A stretch of DNA of 64,000 nt from Chamaecrista fasciculata (Eukaryota; Streptophyta; Magnoliopsida; Fabales; Fabaceae), in contig QANZ01014285.1 of NCBI GenBank assembly GCA_003254925.1, positions 1-64,000 of the forward strand, read 5' to 3'. A program made the position numbers and the translations under genes. Below, one piece after another: positions 1 to 16,987 of this stretch (its first letter is position 1; each line of letters begins with the position of its first letter). The notes under the pieces were generated by a model. That model was not told where the DNA came from. It was given only the letters and a program-made list of their open reading frames with translations, and searched no databases.

Positions 1-190
1 AATTCTACTCTTCTTGATGAAAAGTGAAATTGATAAAAATTAAAGAGATTAAATTGATTAATTGAATGATTGACAAAAAAAGATTAATTGAAGGTGAAGT
101 GACTTTAAGTAGTGTTAAAGCTAGAGAGGAATGATAATTCAAGAGTCATTTGTATATATATCTAAATAAAAAAATAAAAAATATATAAAT

Positions 191-350
191 GGCGGGCTGA
201 CAGGTTGGGTTGAGTTGAGCCGGCTCAGAATTATGAAACCCGCAACCCAACTCAAACCACTCTGAGTTAGTAATTTTCAAACCAAACCAACCAAAATCTG
301 CGAGTTGGGTTGGTTTTAGCGAGTTGGCCCAAACCGCCGAACACCCTTAA
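191..350. mobile_element. hAT-like MITE remnant
   Basis: A GC-richer island in AT-rich sequence with many GGGTTGG and CCAACCC words in both orientations. One edge reads (complement) TTAAGGGTGTTCGGCGG, which resembles the terminal sequence of small non-autonomous hAT elements common in dicots. The other end does not show a matching terminal repeat, so the copy is probably truncated. Family assignment is by general resemblance only. Confidence 0.4.
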
Positions 351-935
351 TGATCTTTATCACAAATATTATTAGCACTCCACCAAAACAGATGCAGTGC
401 AAGAAACGAGAGAGGACAATTCACAAAAATACAATTTATATATGGCAATAAACGCCAATTGACTGTCGAGAGTGAATAACAAAACCCAAAAAAAAAAAAA
501 AAAAAAAANAAAAAAAAACTTCAGACAATACAATAGGACGTGGATCCAATTGTATGTATCTTGTTGTAAGCTCAGTTGGCAAGCGTGGAGGCAGGAAATG
601 TTTAAGAAAAAGGGATTTGATCATAAGACTTCCTTCAAATGACTTGACTCTACCTATCACAACTTCATTTTTTTGTTGTTCCTTTTGTGTTTTTTCTGAC
701 GTAGGATCAGTTTTATGATGTCATGTCCTCTTGGAACGCCAAGATTAGACAGGCATAGGCGTAATTTCCACCAAGACATGAACAAAGAGGGAAAAAACAG
801 ATAGGCATAGGCGTAAATTTTAGGTTTAAACATTAAAGACGGCTTTTGGGTAGGTACGGATTTGTTTGGTTAATTGGTGAGTAGTGATGAGGGGTTGCAA
901 TTATTTCATGTGTATGGACCAAAGAAAAGAAATCT

Positions 936-969
<34 letters not shown>

Positions 970-970
<1 letters not shown>

Positions 971-1132
971 CTTATATTATATGATTCCATTTCTTTCTGG
1001 TTGTCCACATTTTAAAACTATAGTACAAAATTAATAATAAGAGGAAAATTATTATTTGATCCCTTCTTTTTTACTGAGTTAACAATTTAGTCCCTCATTT
1101 ATTTTACATACACGGGCACGCAAAGCCTCTAG
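970..1132 (+). mobile_element. short Helitron-like element, copy 1
   Basis: This 163 bp element starts TCTTATATTATATG and ends GCAAAGCCTCTAG. It sits exactly between an A and a T inside a TA microsatellite, with no target duplication. The 5'-TC, the 3'-CTAG (CTRR rule) and A|T insertion are Helitron hallmarks. A diverged second copy with the same ends lies at 10921-11100 in the opposite orientation. Copy 1 has lost the left arm of the terminal hairpin. It has no coding capacity, so it would be non-autonomous. Confidence 0.7.
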
Positions 1133-2182
1133 TATATATATATATATATATATGTCTCCCGATGTTTCCCATGCAATCACCATTTTAAGAAAGGGGGGAC
1201 TCAACAACCTAGAAAGGTAAAGCAACGAGTCACTGATTCCATAACCACAAACAACACCAATAATTTGCTTCATCCATACATAAAACTGGAGATTTAATTA
1301 GTTACAAATGACACAAATACATGAGAATTCACTGCAATAGACCATAGTTACAACTTCAACTCTATGTATCTCAAGTTCTCAACGCAGTTAGATTGCCTGA
1401 TCAGATCATGCAAAGCAATAAGTGACAAACTTCGATTAATGTAGTATCATGAGCTTTGAGAAGGTGAATTTTAAATATCATTGTTTAATTTGTTTGTGGT
1501 ATTTCATCACTTCAAGCTTTTTCCAAATGTGCATTGCATAAATATTTAAACACCAAAGACGAGCTAGTGCTTTCTTTTCCTTTGGGAATTAGGATATATA
1601 GATAAGAATATTTAAACTTTAAAACGGAATCATTCTTCCATTAGTGAACCTATAATGGGTATTGGGTAGCGCATTATTTTTCTTTAGTACCTTAGTTTAT
1701 CTTTTTTTTTTTAAAAAAAAAAAGAAAAAAATTATGCTTGCTTTCATTTTATTCACAAAACTTCAGATCCTGTATAAAGTGCTGTCTCATTCTGCCAAGA
1801 CTTGGCTTATCAAGTATCAACACGTTAAGACTTAAGTACAGCTCACGAGAATTTGTGCTTTTGCCTTTTTCACAGTCGCCAGAATTTCCGTTAAAATGCG
1901 AAGAAAGAAAAGGTGAGAGCACAGCATAACGATTAGTGTAAGTTAGAATTGTACCCCCATTTTGGTGTGGACCACCGTGAAAATGACAATCCTTCCATCT
2001 ATTCTGTCTTCTTACTGAGACAATCTGCGTTGTGTACATGAAACCATGTGGAATGCTCTAATCACATGAACAGGTTATATGATGGAGGAAGATAGTAAAG
2101 GGTAGCACCCAGCAACACTAAAATCTTCATACTTGCTAGTTTCTCTCACTTTCTTCCTCCTCCTTCTCCCCTGAGTTACACA

Positions 2183-2737
2183 ATGAAGCAACAAAACTCC
2201 CATGTTTATTTCATCTTCCTTTTCTTTGTTATTCTTCTTTCCTCTTTCTCTGTAATATCTACACGACTTCTTGTACCAGGACAAGGTAAACTAATATGTA
2301 TTGTACATGTGTTATTCATATCTCCCTCTCAGTCATATATTTTATGGGTTTTATAGAGCTTGAAATTTCATACAGGTGAAAAGAAAGTGGAGGCCGATGA
2401 TTTGACTCGTGTTTGGTCATCCCCAGAGTTAAAAGATGACTTGGAAGTAAGAAACACAACCTTTATTATTTTATTTTGGCCTCATCTTTTTTTCCACTGA
2501 CATTCATGCCAGAGGAAGGAAAAATCTGAAGTGGTATCTTCATCCAGAATCCTTATTGCCATTGGCTTCTGTAGTTGTGTTGTTTAGCCTCTTATTTATT
2601 TATTTTTTCTAATTCGAAGCAATTTTATACAGATAGTGGGTTCAGACTGCATTGAGAAGGAAGTGGAATGCTCTGTCAGAAGGATGACTGCAGAGGCCCA
2701 CTTGGACTACATCTACACTCAGAACCTTGAGCCCTAA
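2183..2737 (+). CDS. PSK: phytosulfokine precursor (secreted peptide hormone)
   Basis: Exons 2183-2285, 2376-2446 and 2633-2737, all with GT-AG introns and phases that join, give a 92-residue preproprotein. Residues 9-26 are a strongly hydrophobic signal peptide (YFIFLFFVILLSSFSVIS), so the product enters the secretory pathway. The C-terminal region has the family signature: Cys64 and Cys71, then HLD followed by the pentapeptide YIYTQ at 84-88, with Asp83 just before the first tyrosine. In the family both tyrosines are sulfated by a tyrosylprotein sulfotransferase, and the pentapeptide is released by proteolysis and sensed by PSKR leucine-rich-repeat receptor kinases. It promotes cell expansion and modulates defence. 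The start is the only ATG that opens a signal peptide. The gene converges on the Pcf11-like gene. No exon is long enough to stand out as an open frame. Confidence 0.95.
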
Positions 2738-4106
2738 GATTAAGAGTCCCACGAAGCTTTTTAGTTCAAGCTATTTCCGTTTACCGTTTCATTTTTTTTT
2801 TGTGGGGAGGAACAAATCATGTTCCGTGTTATCAAGGTTCGATTTAGCAAATGCTAAGCAAGATTAGCTATTTAGTTTAAAAATTAGCTTCTAAAGATAT
2901 CATCAACCTATATACTTATTCGACATAATATGAGTCAAAGTATTGCTGTATAATCCGATAAAATGGAGCGTTCATACATAAAGCAAGATTGTAGTGGTAT
3001 GTGAAGGGGGTAGTGATGTGTGTGTGTGTATCTGGATTTGAATGAATAGCAAAAAATAATCTTTATTTTCAAGTTCTTTAAATTTTTGAAGCTTCAGTTC
3101 ACCAAAATTGAGATCACGAGGACAACAAACTAAACTAGCAATACTAGCATTAGGAGAAGTCACAGCATATATGTAATACGATTTAGTGAACTCTCAGGCA
3201 TTACACTGCTGTAGTAATGTAGTTCCATATAACAGGCTAACCTTCAGACTTGTAAAAGCAGATTACCCAGACGGCGACGAGCTGGTCAAACAGGCGAGCG
3301 TCAAAGCAAACTTACTTTGCAGCAACTGCAACTATTGAGGGCTCAAGACATCGGTCAGACTGACAAGCAACGCAAATCTCTATTTGCTGATAAAAAGCAC
3401 TAAAATCCATTTTTTCGCTGCTATTTTCTGTAACACAGTATGCCATCCGATCTGACTTATGTGATAACTCACAAGCATGGCCTTGTGTGCACTTCCATTT
3501 AATAGCACCAGATGACGCTTCAAGTGCAAATCCGCTTCATTTAAAAACCAAAAAAACACACGACACAACGCAACCAGATCAATGAGCAAATTGAGCTGTC
3601 ATATCAGCCATTTATATACTTTGAACGCCAAGAAATTTATTTTTCCCTGACTACCGAAAAAAATGTTTGGCAGCAAAACCAATTAGAGAGGCAATAAAAT
3701 TACCACAGATAAGCTATGAAGATTCAGTAGCTGATAAGTAAACCTGGGTTCCCCAGGTAAGCTTCTAATAGCACCACCGAATCTCAGATGATTTAAAAAT
3801 AAAGCATCAATCCTGCTCCTGCCAAAATATAACAAGCACTATCAATTACCCAACAATACATGGCATTCAGTTTGAATTAAGTAATTAAGGAAGAAGAATA
3901 AGAGGTACAAACGAAAGCTGGCCAAAAAAGATCAATCATAAAAATGAGAAGAAAGACCAAATATTAAAACCGACACAGCCAATATTGCTGAGCCCCTTTC
4001 TTAGAATGGACAGCACAGCACGGGGCCTTTACCATCAATTGTAAAAGACCTTCATCATGCACAATAACTTACATCAGATTATAAGCCTTACCATCTTGGT
4101 GACACT
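2738..4106. other. convergent intergenic spacer
   Basis: This is the 3' flank of the phytosulfokine gene on one side and of the Pcf11-like gene (minus strand) on the other, so both 3' untranslated regions lie here. I see no further coding exon, RNA gene or mobile element. Confidence 0.6.
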
Positions 4107-10483
<6,377 letters not shown>

Positions 10484-10704
10484 CACCTATTGCAAATCTA
10501 AATTCTTATCCTAACCCTAATGGCCTGACAATTTTATAGCAGACATTCGGAAAATAAATTACAACATGAAAAGGTCTCCCGAAATTACAACTCACAGTTT
10601 TACTGTCAAAATTGGGAAAGAATTGATTAAAAATGCCTATGAAAAAACCCTATTTCAAAATTGCGCTATGAGAATACAGATATAACCCTAATCCCAGTGT
10701 ACAT

Positions 10705-10745
10705 AAATGAATTAAGAATTGGCTAAACAAAAAAAATGAATTAAG
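10705..10745 (+). mobile_element. micro-insertion with A tail
   Basis: AATGAATTAAG at 10706-10716 is repeated exactly at 10735-10745 around AATTGGCTAAAC plus an A run. An A-tailed short insert bounded by a direct repeat suggests a target-primed retrotransposition event, here in the plus orientation. It lies about 220 bp upstream of the Pcf11-like start codon. Confidence 0.5.
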
Positions 10746-10920
10746 TAAACGTGAAAAGTGGAATAGACACAGAAGCTTGAAGGCTCTTGATTATGCAGTT
10801 ACATGGATACTAAGAAGGGATGAAGTGTTCAGTAACGCTCCCCTCAGAGTTCAGACAACGAGCTTTGAGCTACCGGGTATCCAAATTGTAGGCCTCTCTC
10901 TGAACTCATATATATATATA

Positions 10921-11100
10921 CTAGGGGCTTTGCGTGCCCTAACGGGCACGCAAATATGTATGTAAAATAAATAAGGGACTAAACTGTTAACTTAGTAAAG
11001 AAAGAGAGACCAAATAGTAAATTTTCTCTTATTTTTAATTTCATAGACTATAGTTTTAAACATGGACGACCAGAAAGGGGTGGAGCCATATAATATAAGA
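10921..11100 (-). mobile_element. short Helitron-like element, copy 2
   Basis: Read on the minus strand this 180 bp element begins TCTTATATTATATGG and ends GCCCCTAG. It is inserted between A and T in TA-rich DNA without target duplication. Near its 3' end is a perfect 11 bp stem (TTTGCGTGCCC against GGGCACGCAAA, loop GTTA), eight bases before the terminus, as expected for a Helitron 3' hairpin. It is clearly homologous along its whole length to 970-1132. Confidence 0.75.
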
Positions 11101-11548
11101 TATACACATATTTTCCAATCCAAAAAAATAAATATTTTGGCACCGCGAATTAGTCCTTTTCTTTAAACATCAATCAATGGTATATTATAGAAACAACACT
11201 TACAAACATTCAAATAATTCAACTATGATAAAATATATGGAGATGTTATGTAGACAATATCTAAAGGATGATCTTAGTGTTATTAATAAAGTATTTATTA
11301 TTATATTTCCAGTTCATCGGAAGAGAATTCAACTTTATAATAGTAAAGGCCATCGATTTCACCATAAAATTAAAAGTGAATCAAAAACCTCATGACATAG
11401 ATGCTCAGATTTGAGTCGATCTAATATTAGAAACAAATCTTTCACGAAAAAGAAAAACAGAATCATAAAAGATCCGGATATAACCATCAACAAATTATGA
11501 GGAGCTAAAAATTTGAATTATTGAAATAAAACAAAAAAAAAAAAAAAA

Positions 11549-11618
11549 NNNNNNNNNNNNNNNNNNNNNNNNNNNNNNNNNNNNNNNNNNNNNNNNNNNN
11601 NNNNNNNNNNNNNNNNNN
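11549..11618. other. assembly gap (70 N)
   Basis: The N run is flanked by poly-A on the left and poly-T on the right, so the true sequence may include an A-tailed or palindromic insertion that failed to assemble. Confidence 0.99.
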
Positions 11619-11962
11619 TTTTTTTTTTTTTTTCCAATACTTCACATGTTTTCACAATGTCTCAAATTGACTTAAAAAGTATTGAATATGTATCTCTTTT
11701 ATTAAATTTAAAAAATATAATTATATCCAAATTTAATGTAATTATATCTTAAAGAGTTCACAATCAACCGAAAAATGATAATAATAAAATTTATGAATAA
11801 ATTAAATAATTTAATATTTTAGAAATAAAATTATAAAATCATAAAATTTATTTTTAAAAATATGATTACAATTGATTTTATCAAAGTTTTTAATATAATA
11901 ACTTTAACCAATAACTCAAAAATTAAAATTACCAGCATTTCTTTCCCTCCTTATTCTTTTTT

Positions 11963-11982
11963 GGGGGAGGGGAGGGGCGGGG
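11963..11982 (+). other. G-quadruplex motif
   Basis: Four G tracts in the order G5, A, G4, A, G4, C, G4 have one-base loops throughout, inside otherwise AT-rich DNA. Such a sequence is expected to fold into a very stable intramolecular quadruplex. It lies about 640 bp downstream of the HsfA3 stop codon. Any function is unknown. Confidence 0.85.
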
Positions 11983-12568
11983 TAAAATATTTCTCTCCTT
12001 AATAAAATTCTTAATCCTATTTTAAAATTATATTTGACTATTTTAAGTTTTTAACATTTAATATGCATCGGAAAATATGAATTAATTAACTCTGCTAAGA
12101 AGATTGATGTTTAATTCTAATATAAAATTATCTGAAAAACAAATTTTATGTCAGCAATCGGCAAATCGTAGACAAAAATTAGCCACTATGTCCAAACACA
12201 ACAATACATTTTACCAGGATAATTTGCATCAAAAGAGGCAGCGCAGAAAACAAGCAATGCCAGTGTGGAGATGATATGCTTTACTTAAGGTAGTGAAAAT
12301 TGAGAAGTATTAGATAACCAGTTTACTGTTTGTTAACGAAGATCAGAATGAACACTTGCACAATCAATCTAAACAAATAAATAATATGTAATTTGAAATT
12401 AAAGAAAGAATTATGGCCAGAAATATTAAAGGGAGAATGAAACTAGTCAAATGAATAATCTGTACTATAAATCAAGGTCCAAATATTTGTCCTCTAGGAA
12501 CTAAACATGACAAGTATCCAAAGGGCAACAAGTGCACAAGCAAATGAAGCCCTAGAGATTAACAATCA

Positions 12569-12589
12569 TATATATATATATATATATAT
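12569..12589. repeat. TA microsatellite
   Basis: About ten uninterrupted TA units just downstream of the HsfA3 stop codon. Similar TA tracts occur near 941-969, 15702-15722 and 24816-24834. Confidence 0.95.
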
Positions 12590-12619
12590 TTCATCTTCTG
12601 GTTGACCAGCTTCACTTTA

Positions 12620-15050
12620 TTATTCAGTAGGACAGAATTCATCAGTTGGCCCCTTATCAATACCCAAACTTGCAGCTTCCAGAGGGCTTATATTCCAGAT
12701 GTCTGGCACGCTTCCTGTCACTCCAAATTGTGCCACTTCATAATTGATTGGATTACCCCACAGTTCATTCTCAGAGATAGAAGCAGCGTGGCTAAAATTA
12801 ACACATGGGTTCCATAAATATTGTTTCATAACGCTTTCAGTTCCAAGAGGGGACAACTCTGGAAAACCTTTCTCCTTATTCAAGTCCTGGAGGGGAGGGA
12901 TATAAAACTCTGGAACTATTTCTTCATCAGGGCTCATTACCTTATTCCCTTTGATTAGAGGATCTTCAAGTCCCAAGGTTAATGATCCTTCTCTTATGAT
13001 CTCTGGCGTTACCATAATCTCATTCACTACATCCAACTCATCAGATTCAACATTCTCAATTCCCGGAGTCGGATTCTGTAGGCTTGCCATGCCCCGTGGA
13101 AGGTAGTTAGGAGAGTTTTCAATGGAAACTGGATTTAGTTCGGGTTCTTCAGAAGGGATGGTTATATTTCTCCAGTTGGATTGGGATCTCACAATCTGAC
13201 CTTCCTTCAAAGAATCTTCTAATGTTCCTGTTTCATGGTGGTGCTGCGTGACAAATCTCCTTTTCCCCCTAGGAGAACGTATCTCTCTATGTTCGTTCTT
13301 TTGCTTAAGACGATCTAAAAAGGCTGGATTTTGAAATAACTTAGCCAAGAAAGAAACCATTTGTTTCTGTCTCTGCTCAGCAGACTGGAGCCTCTGATTC
13401 ACTTCCCTGGCATGACTAACAGTCTTTCGCTGTTGTTGCTGCAAGTCAACCACCTCTTGCATTAGCATACTTCTTTCCTTCCTCAGTCTTTCAACTTCAA
13501 TCTCGAGTCCACAATTTCCTGCTTCAGATGAAGGCCCAATGTAGCTACCAATTTGCTGGGATTGAGGTGACCTGCGCCTTTGAATGTTCTTCAATAGATG
13601 TCTTTTCCCTTGTTGAAATGCTTCATTAGCAAACTCCCACTTATCAGTGCCAATCTTGCGGAACCCCTGATTACAAATGCCCAAGAGAATTGAGAATGAA
13701 GACAAGAGCCAATGAAAAACCAAACAGATTGATTAGTCACACCAAAATATACACCATCACGAACAGATGGAGTTCTATTGGAGTACACAATCTGCTAGTC
13801 ATAAAGAAACTATACAATAAAATTAGAAAATGATGGAGTTCTAAATTCTAGCAGAACACTACCAATGCCTAACAGAAACCTGGAGTACTACCTGCTAAGA
13901 AGAAATCCCCGGTAAAGGAGACACTCAAGAGGGAAAATATTCCTTCTGTTGCAAGTACCAATTATGGTGTCTCAATCCTAAGTCCTAACTATTATCCAAT
14001 AAGGATATTTCTGAATAACCATGTTCGTAGTATTCAGCTTCATCAGTATTGAAGTAAACCTGAGAGAGTATGCCTCAACATGGCAATAACTTACCGAAGG
14101 CCAATATGTGTCAGTCTGCTTCTAACCAGAAAAAGAATTAGGAAAATAGACAATCACAAATCTATAAGACTACTACAAATCCAACCATTCCAAAGCCACA
14201 TCTAATCAAAATTAAGAAAACAGCCAAATGCCTCAAAATATATACATTGCCGGTAGATATATACAAGATTTCCTTTAACAGTATATACATTGTCGAACTT
14301 TAACAAACCAAAGTACAGAAAAACATCAACCACAGGGACGAGCTACATCAAGAAATACAGCAAAAGGAAAGAAAACAAAAATACAATACACAGAAAAATA
14401 TCTATCATTTACATACAGATAACAGCAGCCACTATAGGGTGCGTTACGGCAATACCCACATAAGTATTAAGCTGGCGGACAAAACTGGAAAAATTGTTAT
14501 GCTTGAAATTCCGTGGCAAGATGAGCCTCGAAAATTCCACAGGGTCCCATACTACAAAACTCCCACCGGTCGAGCTCCACGATATTATCGAATCCAGCGA
14601 AGGATCATCCACTAGGTCAAAAGTCTTGGACAGAAATGGCGGAACTGGGTTTCCCTGTAAACACTCAAGCGGCTGTGGCAGTCCAGAGTTCTCTAACTCA
14701 CGAGTCTCCTCCACTATCGGAGGTGGTAACGAAGCAGCTCTCTCACCTAGAGACATTGCCACAACAGGGAGAGAAGACGACGACGTAGACGTTGGGCACG
14801 CAGCTGGGAATTCTTCGAACGAAGACGAGAGAAAAGGACAAGAAAATCCAGTATCCGCCATAGCAAGACCAGCTGAGGAACCATCGAAGAGAGAATCCAA
14901 GGCGAATGGTTGAGATCCCAACTCAATGGGAGAGAACAGTTCCAAGTGAGGAGAAGACAAGGTATCGGGTAGGGTTATACCGTTGGATTCGATAATGAAA
15001 TCAGAAGGAGTTATTGGAGAATTTAGATTATTTTGAGGTTTGGGGTTCAT
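12620..15050 (-). CDS. HSFA3: heat stress transcription factor, class A3
   Basis: Two exons (15050-14460 and 13666-12620), phase 0, encode 545 residues. The intron splits the DNA-binding domain after LNTY, the conserved position in plant Hsf genes. Order: Ser/Pro-rich N-terminus, Hsf DNA-binding domain about 136-228 ([39 protein letters not shown]), HR-A/B oligomerisation coiled coil about 248-312 with the extended spacing of class A, and a basic nuclear signal around SPRGKRRF (328-335). The C-terminus has tryptophan-centred acidic activator patches (YLWNPC, ELWGNP, DIWNIS) instead of one classical AHA motif, which is typical of A3. It is a nuclear, heat- and drought-responsive activator that in Arabidopsis acts downstream of DREB2. 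It is longer than Arabidopsis HsfA3, mainly in the N-terminal extension. Confidence 0.95.
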
Positions 15051-15128
15051 ACTGATTCGAGGAACACTTAAGAGAAGTTGAACAGAGTGGAGATAAGGGA
15101 AAAATTATGGAAGACGATACGCAAAGGG

Positions 15129-15135
15129 TTTTATA
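15129..15135 (-). promoter_or_regulatory. TATA box of HSFA3
   Basis: TATAAAA on the minus strand lies about 80 bp upstream of the HsfA3 ATG, a fitting distance for a short leader. It is the best TATA match in this upstream region. Confidence 0.6.
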
Positions 15136-16077
15136 TGTTTGGGGAGGTAAGAGCTAATAAGAAGAGAGTGTGGTGCCGACAATGCAGTGGGATAAAAATC
15201 TTGCGAGGGTGGAAAGAAAGGCGGTGGAATGTAATGGGTTTGGGTTCTTGTTCTACGGCTATAATTGAATCGACAAAGACAGGTGATTGAAGCTGGGGTC
15301 GGCTCCGGTGGGATCTTGATCGCCATAAACTGCTGTATAGCGCCGACCATCATCATTCTTTCTTCCTGGAAATTGCAAGCAAAGGGGCCCACGCGAGGCC
15401 TGATATTTTTGTCTCGTCAAATTGCGATTGCTCACTCATCCAAATACTTGGAGGCCAAGCAAACTTTCCCCAGCCACTGAACTCAAGTAGCAAAATGATA
15501 GGATATTGAATTCGTGGTTGAGTGAATTTTTTTAAAAAAAAATTATTATTTTTTTATAAATATTATCAAACCATCTTCCTGTTATTTATAGTTTTTTATT
15601 CAGATTTGAAAAACTGGGATGCTCCTTCAAAAGAACTAATTTGTCTTTTGCACTGCTTTAGGCCCGTGTCAGGGATTCCGAATAAAATATACATGAAATT
15701 AATATATATATATATATATATATTCTTTGTTGAATAGAAATTGATCTAAAAAAGAAAATACTCAGTTCTCATTCTTTTCATGCTCAGTTTTATCATTGAC
15801 AATCAGGCCAAAAAGAAAAACTTTCATTATTGGCAATATAGTCCAGCAAATATGTAGCATTAAACTTTCAACCAAACTTATGTTATGAATGTTTTGTATC
15901 CAACTTACCTCAACTTCTATTCAACAAAGAATATATATACGTATACACACACCTTCCAAACCAGCACATTACATGCGATGTTCTATCCCTTTGTTTGATT
16001 TACGTTCCGTAAAATTTTTGTATTGAATGAGATTTCTACATTTCTATCGGATTATATTTGTTAGGCAACCTCCATAG

Positions 16078-16120
16078 TCCATACCATCGTTTTTTTTATC
16101 AGAACCTCCATACCATCGTT
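16078..16120 (-). mobile_element. micro-insertion with T tail
   Basis: TCCATACCATCGTT at 16078-16091 is repeated perfectly at 16107-16120. Between them are 15 bases, an oligo-T followed by ATCAGAACC. On the minus strand this is a short tag ending in an A run, bounded by a 14 bp target duplication. Confidence 0.6.
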
Positions 16121-16987
16121 AAAATCAGATAAAATCCGAATAATGGCAACTTGGTGAAATCAATTCTTTCATTCGGCCCATTAAACTGGTCAGCAACACA
16201 AAATAAAAGGCGCAAGAGGTGTTTTTTCCCCCTCTTCCTTCGGGTACATAATTTCAAAATCTGATCTTGAGAGTTGAGATATGACTCATCATCAGCGAAG
16301 GATGACAATGTCCTTATCTAAGGAATTGAAAAGATTTAAGTTGTCCATGATTACATGCAGAGCGTAACGTTCAAACGTTCCCAAAATCACTCTGCAAGGA
16401 ATAGAAGCTCCACAAGTTAATAGAATTTCGCCCAAGCCAGTGCCATTGCCAGAGCCAATATGCAAGAAAATTGCTCAAAAACGCCGTGTACATTATGGCG
16501 GAGCTGCTTATCCTTGACTAAAATCTAGTTACAAAGGAATTTTACATACAAAATTATGGAAGAATAAATTTTACATTTCTTCATAAAAATTACAAGATTA
16601 CCTAAAGTGTTGTGAAAACAAAGATGAAGTATCCTTGCTTTGCCTTGAAAATTGGTATTAGCCAGAATTAGAACAGAAATATACATCTGACTCTGCAACT
16701 GCAACCAAGAAAAGATTAACATTAGTCATGTCAACCAAGCCTACACACCCACAAACAATGTCTCCACTAGTAGATTAAGAACCATTCCCCTTATCCACAA
16801 AAGGAAGCAACCATAGTCAGTGCGGCTTTATTAGTTTATCCGGGGTGACTTTAGTGATTTCAAGGAAACTTCAAATTTGATACGTACCTGATACTGCTAT
16901 CAACCACACAGTGTATTCCTGTTTGACATCAGATCTAATAAAAATCCTGTGGTATGTGCACAAATAACAACTCAGCGGTCCACCCAT

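Larger units (their letters stand above)
1..2182. other. intergenic, upstream of PSK
   Basis: No convincing gene. It contains a hAT-like remnant (191-350), an A-rich tract with a single N at 509, a Helitron-like insertion (970-1132) set in TA microsatellite sequence, and a T-run/A-run palindrome near 1700-1735. The short open frames here match nothing recognisable and lack coding-like composition. Confidence 0.7.
10484..12619. other. intergenic between PCFS4 promoter and HSFA3 3' end
   Basis: This holds the Pcf11-like promoter side (10484-10900), a Helitron-like element (10921-11100), a 70-N gap, AT-rich sequence, a G-quadruplex motif (11963-11982) and a TA microsatellite (12569-12589). No coding exon is recognised. 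Confidence 0.6.
15051..16987. other. HSFA3 promoter and CTR1 3' flank
   Basis: The left part is the HsfA3 5' leader and promoter (minus strand). The middle is AT-rich with a TA tract near 15702-15722. The right part is the 3' flank of the CTR1 gene. A CAGGCC plus A-run at about 15804 and a duplicated 14-mer around an oligo-T at 16078-16120 look like short retro-insertion scars. I see no further gene. Confidence 0.6.

Noticed and set aside
14494..14913. 139-codon plus-strand frame opposite HsfA3 exon 1
   Set aside because: Shadow of the HsfA3 coding strand.
15078..15480. Plus-strand open frames in the HsfA3 upstream region
   Set aside because: They lie across the HsfA3 leader and promoter on the opposite strand, have no start context or homology, and are short.
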